DNA of 64,000 bases from Protula sp. h YS-2021. Taxonomy: Eukaryota > Annelida > Polychaeta > Sabellida > Serpulidae. Below the pieces are notes generated by a model that had not been told where the DNA came from, searched no databases, and saw only the letters and a list, made by a program, of their open reading frames with translations. The stretch lies in the NCBI GenBank assembly GCA_949752745.1, contig OX457031.1, positions 54,550,803 to 54,614,802 on the forward strand, in the 5' to 3' direction. The position numbers were made by a program, and so were the translations under genes. Below, in pieces: positions 45,301 through 56,758 of this stretch. The stretch's first letter is position 1, and each line of letters begins with the position of its first letter.

Positions 45301-48258
45301 CACGTGACTGTCGACAGACAGAATCACGTGACTCAGTGATAGACAGAAGCACTTGACTGCCAGTGACAGACAGAATCACGTGACTTTCAGTGACAGACAG
45401 ACTTACGTGTATGCCAGTGACATATAGAGGCACGTGACTGTCAATGACAGCGCTTGACACGACACACTATCTTCTTACAATCGTCAATGACTTAACTGCT
45501 GTACTCAGGTTGTCTTATTTAGAGGTGGTGAGATAAAGGGCTACGAGTATGTGTTTGGGAAAGGGTTGGGGTGGGGGGTGGGGGCATTGTTAAATTTATT
45601 CCAAAGTGAACGGGGCCGTTTCGCACATGTTGATTACCCAACAATCAGTCAGTCAATCATAAATGGTCATTTCATCCCCACCACTACCTCCCCCCTCCCC
45701 ACCCCTCCCCACAAGCCGATTTCAAAAGAATATAAAGACAAGTCTAGCACACGATGCCACTGAACATCAATGTTCTCAGGAAAGAATCTGATTTCATGAA
45801 TGTGTTTTATGTTGTAGAAGAAAAAAACAAAACAAAACACTGCCTTAAAATGTAGCGGAGAAATGCCCCGTTGTTGTCCAACAGCCAACCTCTACGACGA
45901 TTCGATCTGTTGTATATAAGGCCTTTCTACTCTGCAGACCCTCTGGGGATTCCGCGAAAGTACTCATGAAAGAGAGGAAATATCCATCCGCTCTGTTTTT
46001 ATGCATAACAGATAGATCTCATCAGAGGTCAGCTGTTTTTTGACAACGAGAAATGCCCCGCTTAACGTTTTTGGAGTCGACTGACTGCAGCCTATTTCTG
46101 GCATGTAAATCAGCATTAAATCTTTTCACATGATTTCGATTTTGCGTTGTAAATGAACTGGAAATACAATGTTTTTTCCCAAAGTCAGCCGTAGATCTAT
46201 TAGAGCTGAACAATATTGACTTAGCCTGTACCGGGAAATGAATAGAAACCAACAATAGCTATAAGCTAGACCGAACCATGGGCTCTGACGTATAGACTAA
46301 TGTTAACATGTTAACCACAACTCTTGTACTAGAGCGGCCAGTGCACACAAAACATAAGAGTACAGGCTTATATTATACACTTTTAATCTATACCTACTTA
46401 GTTTCTTAGTTTCAAAGCCCCTCTTCCGCGGTTTTGGCTAAATGGGGGCATTTAAAAGTATTTAGTAGCCTATTTTCACAATGCTTCTTCTCCCACAATT
46501 TTTACCGAATCTCTTAATTAATTTGCGCAAATTTTCAACAACCGGGTTTAACAATATGACGACCACTTTTTGGCGACCATGCAAGCCTATTGATAGGCGA
46601 TTTACAGGTCACAGTGGCCCTGGACATTCTTGTATAGAGTTAGTAGCCAAGCCATGTTTTTTTAGAAAGTTTTCCAAACTGGCAAAAAAGTTTAGGAATC
46701 TGAAAAAAAAACTTATTTTGTCTGTTAGTGAAAAGCAAACCAAAATCAAGCTGCAAAGTTTTTATAACTCTACTCGAAATAAGAAAGTTATTTTAAACAT
46801 AAAGTGTAACCTCGGCATCGGAACACCTCCCTCTTGGGACCACCTCCGAATTAGGGCACATTTTTTCCGGTCCCGAATGCGCTCCATAGACTTTAATGGT
46901 TAAGAAAACTCCCAATTGGGACCACCTCGGATCGGACCACTTCGGGCGGCTTTTTTGGGTCCCGAGCCCTCAAAATACCTGAGATCGGACCGTTGTCAGT
47001 CAATGGGGAATCCAGCGTATTTTTACGGCACATTACTTACAACACTGAGCATGTGGTCGTCTTAGATATTGTTGCTAGGGATTATGGTAGCAAGTGTGTA
47101 ACCAGACAGGGGCTTAGTTTTGTTTTCTATACGTTTGTATCTTGTCTAAAAAATAGCGGCTGACAATCTACAATCCCGAGACATCTTAATTTATGTGGTG
47201 CCTATTCTTTTAGCATTTAAGCCGACCCAAAATGCCACCGAATTCATAATGGCAATTAAATGTCAATTTAAGCACATAAAGGTAATTTAAATAAGAAAAA
47301 ATTGCTAAAACCTTCTCAAAATGGAAAGCAGAGAAAAAGTTAATAAAAAAAGAAAAGACATTAGTCTCATAGATATAATTGAGATAATTAATGATAGTAA
47401 ATTGATTGGTCAAAGAAAGTAAGTAAATAACAAGTCCAAAGACTGTTGAAACGGAAAATTGAGTATGTCAATGCCTATGAGGAAAACTGTGATTCTGAGA
47501 AAAAGCGATTGCGTTATGATCCTTGTGTAAAGTTGGATGAAGCAGTTTGGAAATGGTTCAAAATGTGTCGAAACAGTAACATTCCTATTTCTGGACCTAT
47601 GGTCCAAGAAAAAGCGCTAAAATTTGCTGAAGAACTGTCCATTACAGAATTCAAAGCTTCAAACGGTTGGCTTCTTTGTGTTTTGACATCAAACTTGAAT
47701 CTGCGGTCAACCCGCAAAATTTTACCCAAGTACGACCAAGTCTCCCAAATGGGACCACCTCTGAAATAGGGCACATTTTATCCGGTCCCAAAGGTGGTCC
47801 GATTTCAGAGATTCCACTGCATTATGTTTTGGCAAAGGGTTGCATATTTCGCTTTTGAGAAATAGGTTCTCTTTTTGCAAATAATCTTGTAGTTATTTTC
47901 TGATCGCTTCTTCCTGTTTCTGTTTTAACAGAGGGCGATCGACTATTTGAAGATCGACGTGGAGGGCGCGGAATGGCCTGCCTTACAAGAAATGCTCAAG
48001 AACAACTCAACGAGAAACGTCAAACAAATGATTTTTGAAATCCATACACCTAATTTTAAAGGAACAAATATGACTGTGGATGATTTCGGCCAGGTTTATC
48101 AAGATTTAACATCACTACAGAAACAGTTAGGATTTAGACTTTATATGGAGAAACATACAAATGGTTGCTGCTTTAGATTCGCTCGCTTGGCCTCTCACGC
48201 GCAGAGAACTATTTGTTGTTTTGAACTCTTTTATATTAATTCATTATTCAATAGATAA
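36165..48258 (+). CDS. METTL24-like: METTL24-like membrane-anchored methyltransferase, complete six-exon gene (copy B)
   Basis: Joining 36165-36332, 37024-37310, 39154-39285, 43541-43615, 44634-44772 and 47932-48258 gives a 375-residue protein, close to the length of vertebrate METTL24. Residues 6-21 form a hydrophobic signal anchor after a basic start (type II topology inferred). Residues 67-93 are Gln-rich. The catalytic domain has VRYGRVGDGGYTVC (from about 165), CLVYSFG, WSFDDAVA, EVHSFDPS (about 214-221, probable acidic loop contacting S-adenosylmethionine), GVRFHKLGIWG, LGHEH and KIDVEGAEW (274-282), in the order known for the METTL24/Methyltransf_21 family. The start is the first ATG after an in-frame TGA at 36147, with A at -3. 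All junctions are GT/AG and phases agree. The methyl acceptor is unknown; the family is only predicted to be a methyltransferase. Secretory-pathway location is inferred from the anchor. Confidence 0.87.
36333..37023 (+). other. Intron 1 of the METTL24-like gene
   Basis: 691 bases, donor GTAGGA. A CCACCCCCGCCACC then C-run tract at 36556-36581 is G-rich on the minus strand. No other feature seen. Confidence 0.65.
37024..37310 (+). CDS. METTL24-like: METTL24-like exon 2 (Gln-rich stem)
   Basis: Encodes residues 57-151 plus two bases of codon 152, ending before a consensus donor GTAAGT. The first half is an imperfect tandem repeat of short CAACAGG-type units giving QQAQQV-like peptides; the second half (VFNLVREKNPEFEGL) looks like ordinary stem sequence. 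I place the acceptor at the AG of 37022-37023. An AG at 36968-36969 is also in frame and open and would add 18 mainly hydrophobic residues; it is less likely because that stretch looks like a polypyrimidine tract. Confidence 0.75.
37915..38470 (+). repeat. Interspersed repeat R2 in intron 2 with 46-bp tandem units
   Basis: GGTAACAAATTTGTACGTGA, GTGACCCTCGGATCATGGAC, ACGCAT units start at 38088, 38134, 38180 and onward every 46 bases to about 38350. Flanked by the ACTCCACATTTAGGGGGTCA and AACACGGAATGCTAATTTTG blocks of R2. Confidence 0.85.
38471..39051. other. 3' part of intron 2, more R2-like sequence
   Basis: ACGTGGAGTGCCAAATGGAA, GGTTACTATGCGTTTCCATG and ACGCAGTACTGAATGAAAAT are R2-type blocks. 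No exon is recognised before the exon 3 acceptor. Confidence 0.5.
39154..39285 (+). CDS. METTL24-like: METTL24-like exon 3 (DGGY motif), copy B
   Basis: Begins after a T-rich acceptor (AG at 39152-39153). Its first base completes a Thr codon with exon 2. It encodes residues 153-195 with VRYGRVGDGGYTVCMD and CLVYSF, and ends two bases into a Gly codon at the donor GTACGG. Exon 4 supplies the A that makes GGA. The 3' half and the donor are the founding unit of the G-rich array that follows. Confidence 0.88.
39212..39918 (+). repeat. Exon-3-derived G-rich minisatellite, copy B (6 units)
   Basis: Units begin near 39212, 39340, 39474, 39578, 39692 and 39819. Unit order and point changes match copy A, so the array predates the duplication. 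Differences are almost only in G-run length. The distance from the exon-3 donor to the unit-2 donor is 128 bases here against 123 in copy A. Confidence 0.92.
40014..40163 (+). repeat. 34-bp tandem repeat, about 4 units (copy B)
   Basis: Same four units as copy A with no length change. Confidence 0.93.
40486..40560 (+). repeat. TTTG-rich simple repeat (copy B)
   Basis: Counterpart of 1436-1510; no length difference seen. Confidence 0.85.
41367..41730 (+). repeat. Imperfect ~135-bp tandem repeat (copy B)
   Basis: Counterpart of 2317-2680, same unit number. Confidence 0.8.
41772..42286 (+). repeat. 51-bp minisatellite, about 10 units (copy B)
   Basis: Counterpart of 2722-3236 with no unit gain or loss. 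Confidence 0.93.
42321..43245 (+). repeat. 14-bp minisatellite, about 65 units (copy B)
   Basis: Counterpart of 3271-4195, with the same length and only a few base changes, unlike the other large arrays. Confidence 0.95.
43541..43615 (+). CDS. METTL24-like: METTL24-like exon 4 (SAM-binding loop), copy B
   Basis: A 75-base exon between AATTTTCAG and GTAATT. In the frame set by exon 3 it reads IRNEWSFDDAVASRLG then CEVHSFDP, with two bases left over that join the C of exon 5 to make Ser. This supplies exactly the family segment missing between the SFG and NDH motifs, which supports the model strongly. The frame has no ATG of its own. Confidence 0.87.
43936..44196 (+). pseudogene. Small acidic reading frame of unknown origin in intron 4 (copy B)
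   Basis: Same 86-codon frame as 4886-5146 with no amino-acid change, including the TAG. Its conservation reflects how recent the duplication is, not selection. Confidence 0.3.
44634..44772 (+). CDS. METTL24-like: METTL24-like exon 5, copy B
   Basis: 139 bases after a T-rich acceptor. One base completes Ser-221, then 46 codons run in phase to the donor GTAAGA. It carries GVRFHKLGIWGSD, NSEGWNLMSLGTII and LGHEH, typical of the middle of the METTL24 methyltransferase domain. Identical at protein level to copy A. Confidence 0.88.
44879..45461 (+). repeat. 27-bp E-box minisatellite, 21 units (copy B)
   Basis: Exactly 81 bases longer than copy A, that is three extra units, near the 5' end of the array. 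Confidence 0.95.
45865..46055 (+). repeat. Interspersed repeat R1 (copy B)
   Basis: Counterpart of 6735-6925, one or two base changes. Confidence 0.75.
46820..47825 (+). mobile_element. Decayed pogo/Tigger-like DNA transposon (copy B)
   Basis: Counterpart of 7690-8695 with the same deletions and a few base changes. Confidence 0.65.
47321..47690 (+). pseudogene. Tigger/Jerky-type transposase fragment (copy B)
   Basis: Same broken fragment as in copy A, same stop and frame break, so the decay preceded the duplication. Confidence 0.82.
47932..48258 (+). CDS. METTL24-like: METTL24-like exon 6 (terminal), copy B
   Basis: Begins in phase 0 after TTTTAACAG and encodes residues 268-375 plus TAA. 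It has the KIDVEGAEW motif, MIFEIHTPNF and a Cys-containing tail (NGCCFRF, TICCFELFY). Codon 352 is CGC (Arg) here and CCC (Pro) in copy A, the only amino-acid difference I found between the exons the two copies share. A candidate poly(A) signal AATAAA is near 49103, rather far downstream. Confidence 0.9.
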   Translation, partial: RAIDYLKIDVEGAEWPALQEMLKNNSTRNVKQMIFEIHTPNFKGTNMTVDDFGQVYQDLTSLQKQLGFRLYMEKHTNGCCFRFARLASHAQRTICCFELFYINSLFNR

Positions 48259-49762
48259 TGTGAGATATTGTATGTGTGTGTGTGTTGTTTTGAAACAGAT
48301 ATTTGTGTGAGCTCTCGGCGAAAATGAATGGCTAGGAGGGGGGGGGGGGTCGTGTCATCTTGTTTGGTACGGTTCATGGTTACCACGGTAACGAAAGAAT
48401 CGACAGTTTATATGATTTTTTTTATGTGTGATGTTGATGTGCCCCCTTCATTGAGCAAAGGCGCGTAGGCATACTGGGTTAATGGAAAACACTTGGGATG
48501 CTACAGTGGATATTCTCGCCTTCAACTCCCCCACCCCACCCCCCGCCCCCAGAAAACATATGCTCACTCGGGTACAATTTTTCCCTATTGCCTTCCGGTA
48601 GCGTGTCTACAGATATTGCAAAGTTTATATAAATTATAACAAAAGGGGTCTTATTTGAGCCCCCTAGTGCCCATCCGTTGCCTTTTATGTCCAACCCGCA
48701 CCCTTACCCTCCCCTATCTCCCCATCCCCCACTGATCCTCAAGGCGGTTTCCTGCATGTCTGATCTGAACGGCCAGGTCATTTCAACCCTATCTGTTCGA
48801 CAGGCCATTTTATTGTCTAACATTGCTAAGCATACTTTGGAAGCGGAAACTATTTCCTTGTTTCTTTTTATTTATTATTGCCAGTTCGTAATTCATGACA
48901 CCGGCAAGAACATGTTATTCAAAGGAAGCTAAATATAGCATTTCGTGACCCGGACTTCTTCAGATAAGGATGTCGCATTTTCTCTCCTGCCACCCGAAGC
49001 CGTGACGTCAGCAACCCCTTCTCATCTATTTGAGTATCTATAATTTGACATTTAAAAATTATGCTTAGGATGCATAGTTATGAGTGAGAATTGTCAACCA
49101 TTAATAAAATGTCAAATTTTATATATGATAATTATATGATAAAAAAAGCTCTTTGTGTGGAAAGTGAACTTCCGGTTTGAGACGAGAGAAGTAAGCGTAT
49201 GCATTGATTGATTTTTTTTTAGTGTTCGTGGTCTGACTTCGCCGAACGCTTGCTGCCTAGTAGGCAAGTCTTGCGTATTTTCATTCTGTGTGTTTTAGGC
49301 CTATTGCATTTCATATAATATTAACTATAACAACGCTGCATTTTGGCCAAGAGTGACCCTTTCATGAAGCACCAATATGGCTGACTTGTTCACTTTCATA
49401 TGCGCTATCACTGTAAACAAGATCTTACTTCGCTGTGATATAGTTGATATACACACCTATGTATTTCATGATCGTATCATATTGTTAAATTGGGAGTTTT
49501 TGACTAAATTGTAGCTCGAAATTGAAATATAGGCGAAGTGATAACTTCCTATAGCTGGCATCTAAATTGTGTATTGCATGTGACTATTCCGATATGTGTC
49601 GCAGAAACATGGAATTTCCAAAGTGAAATGAGAAACAACTGTTTGTTCATATTTTTGCCATTCATGGATAACTGTGCAGTTTGGTAATGCTCAGTTGTTT
49701 AGAGGCAAACCGTATGAAATTAAAGGTCAGTTGCGGTAAAAAAAACTGCCACAAATAAGACG

Positions 49763-50340
49763 AGGTGTTATGACTGGGAGACACATGAACCAGTGTTGTG
49801 TAATGACTGGGAGACACAGAAACCAGTGTCGTGTAATGACTGGGGGACACATGAACCAGTGTCGTGTAATGACTGAGAGACACAGGAACCAGTGTCGTGT
49901 AATGACTGAGAGACATAGTAACCAGTGTCGTGTAATGACAGAGACACAGGAACCAGTGTCGTGTAATGACTGGGGGACACAGGAACCAGTGTCGTGTAAT
50001 GACTGGGGGACACAGGAACCAGTGTCGTGTAATGCCTGAGACACACAGGAACCAGTGTCGTGTAATGACTGAGACTCACATGAACCAGTGTCGTGTAATG
50101 ACTGGGGGACACAGGAACCAGTGTCGTGTAATGACTGGGGGACACAGGAACCAGTGTCGTGTAATGACTGGGAGACACATGAACCAGTGTCGTGTAATGA
50201 CTGAGAGACACAGGAACCAGTGTTGTGTAATGACTGAGAGACACAGGAACCAGTGTCGTGTAATGACTGGGGGACACAGGAACCAGTGTCGTGTAATGAT
50301 TGAGAGACACAGGAACCAGTGTCGTGTAATGACTGAGAGT
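49763..50340 (+). repeat. 33-bp minisatellite, about 17 units (copy B)
   Basis: 361 bases shorter than copy A. Each diagnostic variant occurs once, so the 328-bp block is single here, plus one further unit is missing. Confidence 0.95.
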
Positions 50341-50494
50341 CGATTTTTATGAATATTTTTCAAAAGTAATTATGAAAAAAAGACTGGCGCCGTCTCAAAA
50401 TTCTCGTCTTTTACGTTTTGGGTATGTTGAAGTGACTTGCCATTACCTTTGAAAGATAGCACAAGATGGTTGTTTTGTTTTTTTTTTTTTTGGT

Positions 50495-50787
50495 TGCAAG
50501 TCTGACGTCTATACAACATAGATTTTGCTACGTCTGTCAAACGTCGATTTTCCGACGTCTATTCAACGATGTACCAAAGGCGTTCATAAGACGTCTGGGA
50601 AAGGGTTTTGGTTGTCACCAAAAGCAACGTCGAAACAATGTTATTTACCAAACATCTATTCAACGTTGCGTAAAACGTTGATCTGTAGTAGTTTTATTTA
50701 TTTATTTAGTTTTATTTGATGGCTTGGTCGGGCCCCCGTCGCAGCCTCAAATCGACGTTGCATCGACGTTGGAATGTTAACTGGGTG
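50495..50787 (+). mobile_element. ACGTC-rich MITE-like element (copy B)
   Basis: Counterpart of 11718-12010. The T-run in front differs in length. Confidence 0.65.
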
Positions 50788-50942
50788 GTTACCGTGCATG
50801 GTTGACCTTTTTAAAATAGCTCCAAACGCGGATTGCCAACTTTGAAATAATTATCCCCTTTTAATCAAATGCAAGAGAGAACCGCTCTTTTGTGGGAAAC
50901 GTGGAGTACTAAGTATGAATTACCCCCCCCCCCCCCGTGAAA

Positions 50943-51725
50943 GTGTTGCCCAGACGTTTGCCCAGACGCTTTTCACAAAGACCTTCTGTCATAACCCCGA
51001 GATTGTTTCCCCAGACACTGGCTGTTTTGTATGAGGACATCCTGTCTGAATTACGAGATTGTTTCCCCAGACGCTGGCTGTTTTGCATGAGGACGTTCTG
51101 TCTGAATTACGAGATTGCTGCCTCAGGCGTTTACTGTTTTGCATGAGGACGTTCTGCCAGAACCAAGAGATTGTTTCCCCAGACGCTGGCTGTTTTGTAT
51201 GAGGACATCCTGTCTGAATTACGAGATTGTTTCCCCAGACGCTGGCTGTTTTGCATGAGGACGTTTTGTCAGAATGCCGAGATTGTTGCCTCAGGAGTTT
51301 GCTGTTTTGTATGAGAACCTTGTGTCAGAATGCCGAGATTGTTGCCGCAGAGGCTGGCTGTTTTGCATGAGGACGTTCTGTCTGAATTACGAGATTGTTG
51401 CCTCAGGCGTTTGCTGTTTTGCATGAGGACGTTCTGTCAGAATCCCGAGATTGTTTCCCCAGACGCTGGCTGTTTTGTATAAGGACATCCTGTCTGAATT
51501 ACGAGATTGTTTCCCCAGACGCTGGCTGTTTTGTATGAGGACATCCTGTCTGAATTACGAGATTGTTTCCCCAGACGCTGGCTGTTTTGCATGAGGACGT
51601 TCTGTCAGAATGCCGAGATTGTTGCCTCAGACGTTTGCTGTTTTGTATGAGAACCTTGTGTCAGAATGCCGAGATTGTTGCCGCAGAGGCTGGCTGTTTT
51701 GTATGAGAACCTTCTGTCATAATCC
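50943..51725 (+). repeat. 56-bp minisatellite, about 14 units (copy B)
   Basis: Counterpart of 12163-12945, no change in unit number. Confidence 0.94.
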
Positions 51726-51990
51726 TAAGAAGTTTATGATAATGTCTAGATGCTAATCTTGCCATTCCAGCAAATGGTGAATGTTGATTCGAAATTAAGC
51801 AGCATCCGCCAGAAAATAATTCCAATTTGGTGTGTTTTAGTTGTTCGGCAGTTGGATGTAAATATTCAGTGTACACAGTCTCAATAAATGATATTAGTGT
51901 CCATATGGGTGTGTATTTTTGGCTTTTGCAGATTGGTTTGTCGGGGAAAAAGTTGTATTTTTAATCAGATGGGCAAGTATTGCAGATCCA

Positions 51991-52346
51991 GCTGGTTTCA
52001 CTCCTGCGTAACGTTGTTGTCCAACAGCCAACCTCTGTTCATGGAACAGAGCTAGCCTCACTCCTGCGTAACTTTGTTGTCCAACAGCCAACCTCTGTTC
52101 ATGGAACAGAGCTAGCCTCACTCCTGCGTAACTTTGTTGTCCAACAGCCAACCTCTGTTCATGGAACAGAGCTAGCCTCACTCCTGCGTAACTTTGTTGC
52201 CCAACAGCCAACCTCTGTTCATGGAACAGAGCTAGCCTCACTCCTGCGTAACTTTGTTGTCCAACAGCCAACCTCTGTTCATGGAACAGAGCTAGCCTCA
52301 CTCCTGCGTAACTTTATTGTCCAACAGCCAACCTCTGTTCATGAAA
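51991..52346 (+). repeat. 60-bp minisatellite, 6 units (copy B)
   Basis: One unit fewer than copy A. The next 122 bases of copy A are also missing just downstream. Confidence 0.96.
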
Positions 52347-52436
52347 ATTGAGTTTGAGTGCGCACAACGTGTCAGAAAATGTCAGGAACTTCACGATATC
52401 TCACGAAAGCCTCAATGGGGGGGCGGTGGGAGGGGG

Positions 52437-52665
52437 TGAGGCGCACTTGGTATAACATGTGTCACCATGCGTGTCCTTAAAAAGAACGCGGAGAAAGGTA
52501 ATTTTGAGGCCATGCATGTTTCGTGCGGAATGCCAATTTTGTTAAAAGAAGGGTGCTTTTCATTCTGTATTTTGCGGGGTTTTTTCAGGGGATTCTTTCA
52601 AAACTACTCCGCGTTTAGGGGTCGTTTTTAAAATGTCAAGGACATGCATGGTGACCAGTTGATAT
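52437..52665 (+). repeat. Interspersed repeat R2 (copy B)
   Basis: Counterpart of 13840-14070; the G-run just before it is shorter. Confidence 0.7.
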
Positions 52666-53319
52666 GTGAGTCTCCCACACCCACCCTCCCTCCCAAGCTG
52701 GGCGAAAGTAAGAGAACTTGCATTTGTAAACGAACGATGAAGGAGACTTTTTAACTCTACTGTGTTTAATAAATTACAGAATATCAGTCTTTTCATAAAC
52801 CAAAAGTGTTACACTTGATGTGAGCAAAATGACAAAATACCAAATTCTCGACGCATTATGGGGCTAGACCAGATGATTAAGCTTATGAAAATGAGAAAAT
52901 ATTTGTGTTATATTTCTAGTATATGTGTGAAACAAATGGTAGTTGTGTTCAACAATTGTGATAGCTTTTAGGAACATGAAGAAAAATATATCAGAGTTTC
53001 GGTAGTGTCGATTGTTATTCGCTTCACACAAACTTTCCATCCACTCTTCGTATTGCGGCTGATTCCCGGTTCGGCTGAGACAAGGTGACTGGGGAGCTTG
53101 TAAACTTACCAGCTTCATGTCCATATTGTGCTTTAAATGTGTCGTAGGCTAGGCTTTAGAATACAGACTTTCTTATTTCCAGTGATCCATCCCGACGTCG
53201 ATCCGACCAACCCACACTAACGTAGGTTGTGATTGTAACCATAGATTAACGTCTAATCAACGTCTTTGAAATTAGGGTTATCCTGCTTAGGACTGTCTTA
53301 ATATGCCATAACATCATAA

Positions 53320-53534
53320 TGACGTCATGATAACGTCATGATAACGTCATGATGACGTCATTATAACGTCATGATGATGACGTCATTATAACGTCATCAT
53401 GACGTCATTGAACGGGCGCGCGCTCTTTCGATTACCTGTTTCAGAACACCCATGCGGATTCGAAAACAATGACGTCACTGTTTTCAGAGCCCCATGGTAC
53501 TCCGAAAACACCACGTGACTTCATTATGACGTCA
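53320..53534. promoter_or_regulatory. Cluster of TGACGTCA (CRE-type) palindromes (copy B)
   Basis: Counterpart of 14725-14939 with two or three base changes outside the palindromes. Confidence 0.5.
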
Positions 53535-53576
53535 CTTCCTGTTTTCGGAGCCCCATTTTTATCCTACTTTGGTGGG

Positions 53577-54456
53577 GTTGGGGGGTAAGGGGTGAGCAGG
53601 TCTGAGATTTAGGGGTACGTGTTTGGTGGGGTGGGTGCGGCAGGGGTGGCAGGTCTGAGATTTAGGGGTGCGTGCTTGGTAGGGTGGGTGGGGAGGGGTC
53701 GGCAGGTCTGAGATTTAGGGGTACGTGCTTGGTGTAGTGAGTAAGGGAGGGGTCGGCAGGTCTGAGATTTAGGGGTACGTGCTTGGTGGGGTGGGTGGGG
53801 AGGGATGAGCAGGTCTGAGATTTAGGGGTACGTGCTTGGTGGAGTGGGTGAGGGAGGGGTCGGCAGGTCTGAGATTTAGGGGTACGTGCTTGGTGGGGTG
53901 GGTGAGGGAGGGGTCGGCAGGTCTGAGATTTAGGGGTACGTGCTTGGTGGGGTGGGTGGGGAGGGATGAGCAGGTCTGAGATTTAGGGGTACGTGCTTGG
54001 TGGAGTGGGTGAGGGAGGGGTCGGCAGGTCTGAGATTTAGGGGTACGTGCTTGGTGTAGTGAGTGAGGGAGGGGTCGGCAGGTCTGAGATTTAGGGGTAC
54101 GTGCTTGGTGGGGTGGGTGGGGAGGGATGAGCAGGTCTGAGATTTAGGGGTACGTGCTTGGTGGAGTGGGTGAGGGAGGGGTCGGCAGGTCTGAGATTTA
54201 GGGGTACGTGCTTGGTGTAGTGAGTGAGGGAGGGGTGGCAGGTCTGAGATTTAGGGGTACGTGCTTGGTGGGGTGGGTGGGGAGGGATGAGCAGGTCTGA
54301 GATTTAGGGGTATGTGCTTGGTGGAGTGGGTGAGGGAGGGGTCGGCAGGTCTGAGATTTAGGGGTACGTGCTTGGTGTAGTGAGTGAGGGAGGGGTCGGC
54401 AGGTCTGAGATTTAGGGGGACGTGCTTGGTAGGGTGCCCGGGTGAGGGATCTGCAG
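53577..54456 (+). repeat. 54-bp G-rich minisatellite, about 16 units (copy B)
   Basis: Same unit order as copy A, with few base changes. Confidence 0.95.
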
Positions 54457-55517
54457 GTCTGAGAGGTTTGCGTGCGCAATTTTAGACATTTAAAATCCAT
54501 GTATCGCTATCAATAATATGCTGATATGCTTGATGTCTCAGCAATTTTTTACACATAAAGCATATTTTTCTATAATAATATCTAAATTGTAGATTAAATA
54601 TCAAAACTTCCTTTTTTCATTCTTTTCACTCAGTTCTACATATAAACAAAAATCTGAGCCCAGCCGACTTGCTTAACGAGTAACTTCACTAATTTAGTGA
54701 TTAAAATATGCCCACTGCAGCCGAAAAAGGTATGCTGCTGTGTAAAAAATTTTACGACATACCCGGCGTAATCCCAAGGGTGGGGAGGAGGGGGGTGGGT
54801 ACTGACCGGCGTTGGCCAGTCGGGTCACGGTAACAACCAGCTATGCTAAAAATAGGTGAATCGGTCGCGCCTGGTCCCAAAAGTAGCCCCCCCCCCCTCC
54901 TCTCCACCCCCAGGGTAATACGGTACCGAGTGTCTCCCCTCCCCTCCCCTCCCCCGAGGGATAATCTCGTGCGTTCTCCGTCACAACCCCAACCATCCGG
55001 TGGCGAAATCCTCCATCTTCGCATGGTAAGACACATTATGTCCATCGGCATTCGAATGAGGACGAAGGTGTTCCGATAACCGCCACCAGTTCCTTTGTGT
55101 ATCAACGGAACGACCCAGTATTAAGGCTAAGTTATCAGTCTGTTTTTCTTTGCAAAAAGGCGAAGTTAATTGTCTTTCTTTTTTTATTTTAGTGATTTAT
55201 TTATTTATTTATTAGATCCAGGCATGGCACGGTTAAGCCCCTTGCCTATATATGGACGAGGCACTGAATGGCGATTACTGACTGCCCATTGATCCAGTTC
55301 CCACTCACTCTTACACATAGGAAGGACCGAGCCCCGTTTTTTATATTCCACAAATAATCAAAGCAAACAGAACTCCTGATTGTCCTGCCATTTATTGGCT
55401 TGATTCGTGTTCTAATGCGTGTCTAAACGATCGAGCAGTGGTGTCTGATGAATGATTCAATTATTCATGAAAATGCATCCTCCCTACCCCTGTTCTAAAC
55501 ATTTCCCTTTCACTCGC

Positions 55518-55683
55518 AGTCAGTAATCGACCCAGAAGGTCAAGGTCGCCCAGGTACGTCTTACATAACGTTGTTTAGGCCCAAAGGGTCCAAAATCGCT
55601 CTATCTCTAACCTTTTTCTAGATAATAGTCGACTTCCGGTTTTTGACCTTGACCGTGACCCAGAAAGTCATATTTTGAATAAC
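55518..55683 (-). repeat. AGGTCA-rich repeat R3, reverse orientation (copy B)
   Basis: Counterpart of 16915-17080. Confidence 0.8.
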
Positions 55684-56758
55684 ACCGTAGGACATTCAAC
55701 CCTTTAATTCAACACTAACTACTGCCTGCCCCCCCCCCCCCCACACACTCATTGTAAACAAATTTGTGTTTCAATGGCATTTTTAACTTTTTATTAAGTC
55801 AACGGATACCTACTTTTCGATTGGCTCTTCCTTATCCGGCACAGAACTTTGTAAAACACAAGGAAAAACAGCTTTTATAATCAGCTTTGTCAAATAAATA
55901 ACTTGCAAAAGACTATAAAATTTAAGCAGCAGCTTGTTCTCTTTGTAATCAAAAACGCAGTCAGCTGCTTTATGAAAAAAAACACTTAAGTACACTCCAG
56001 CGATGAGCGAAGCGAAAATGAGTACCATGAAGGGAGCATTGCATGCAAGAGGCCAGACGCAATGAACAGAGTGATTGGAGCCTTTCTGTATCAGCCAGTT
56101 ACAGCAAGCATTGCTTATTTATGCTTATCCTTATTTGGCACACATACCGCAAATGGCTACTGCGAGTACTCCAGTATCTGTTTACTTGCTGACCTTGTTA
56201 TGGCAGTATTCTGTTTACGTATGATGGGGGTGCGGTCGGGCGTTTTACAGGGCATTGGGTAGTTTAAAGTTACTTTTAACTGTCAATTCGTATAAAATTA
56301 AGCTTTCTGTATACTGTGCGCAAAAATCCCGCTTTAAAACCGACCAGGAACAGAAAACGTAGAAATGACCTCAGAATTACGCAATACGTAAAAATAGTGC
56401 TATCAAGGTGTTCTTTGTCAAAAAGTAGTCTCATGACGTATTTAGTTCCAAACCTCTAGATCCAGCGGTTTCGGAGATATTAAGCTATGAAATCGGCATG
56501 ACGTCACAAGATGCAGATGATGACGTCATAGGCCAATAAAAAATTCATTTAGCACCACTTCGCATAGTCGACTTCAAGTGTGCCAAATTTCATTCTTTTA
56601 GCTTCAGCTGTCTGGAATCCGACGATAACTTTGCGTGAAAAAAATGAAGAAGAAAAAAAACAAAAAACCCCAAAAAACTAACAAAAAAGGAAAAAATGAG
56701 GTACTTTAACCCCCACAACTCGAGGAAAAACAATAAGTTGTTGGAACGAAGTTCCAAG

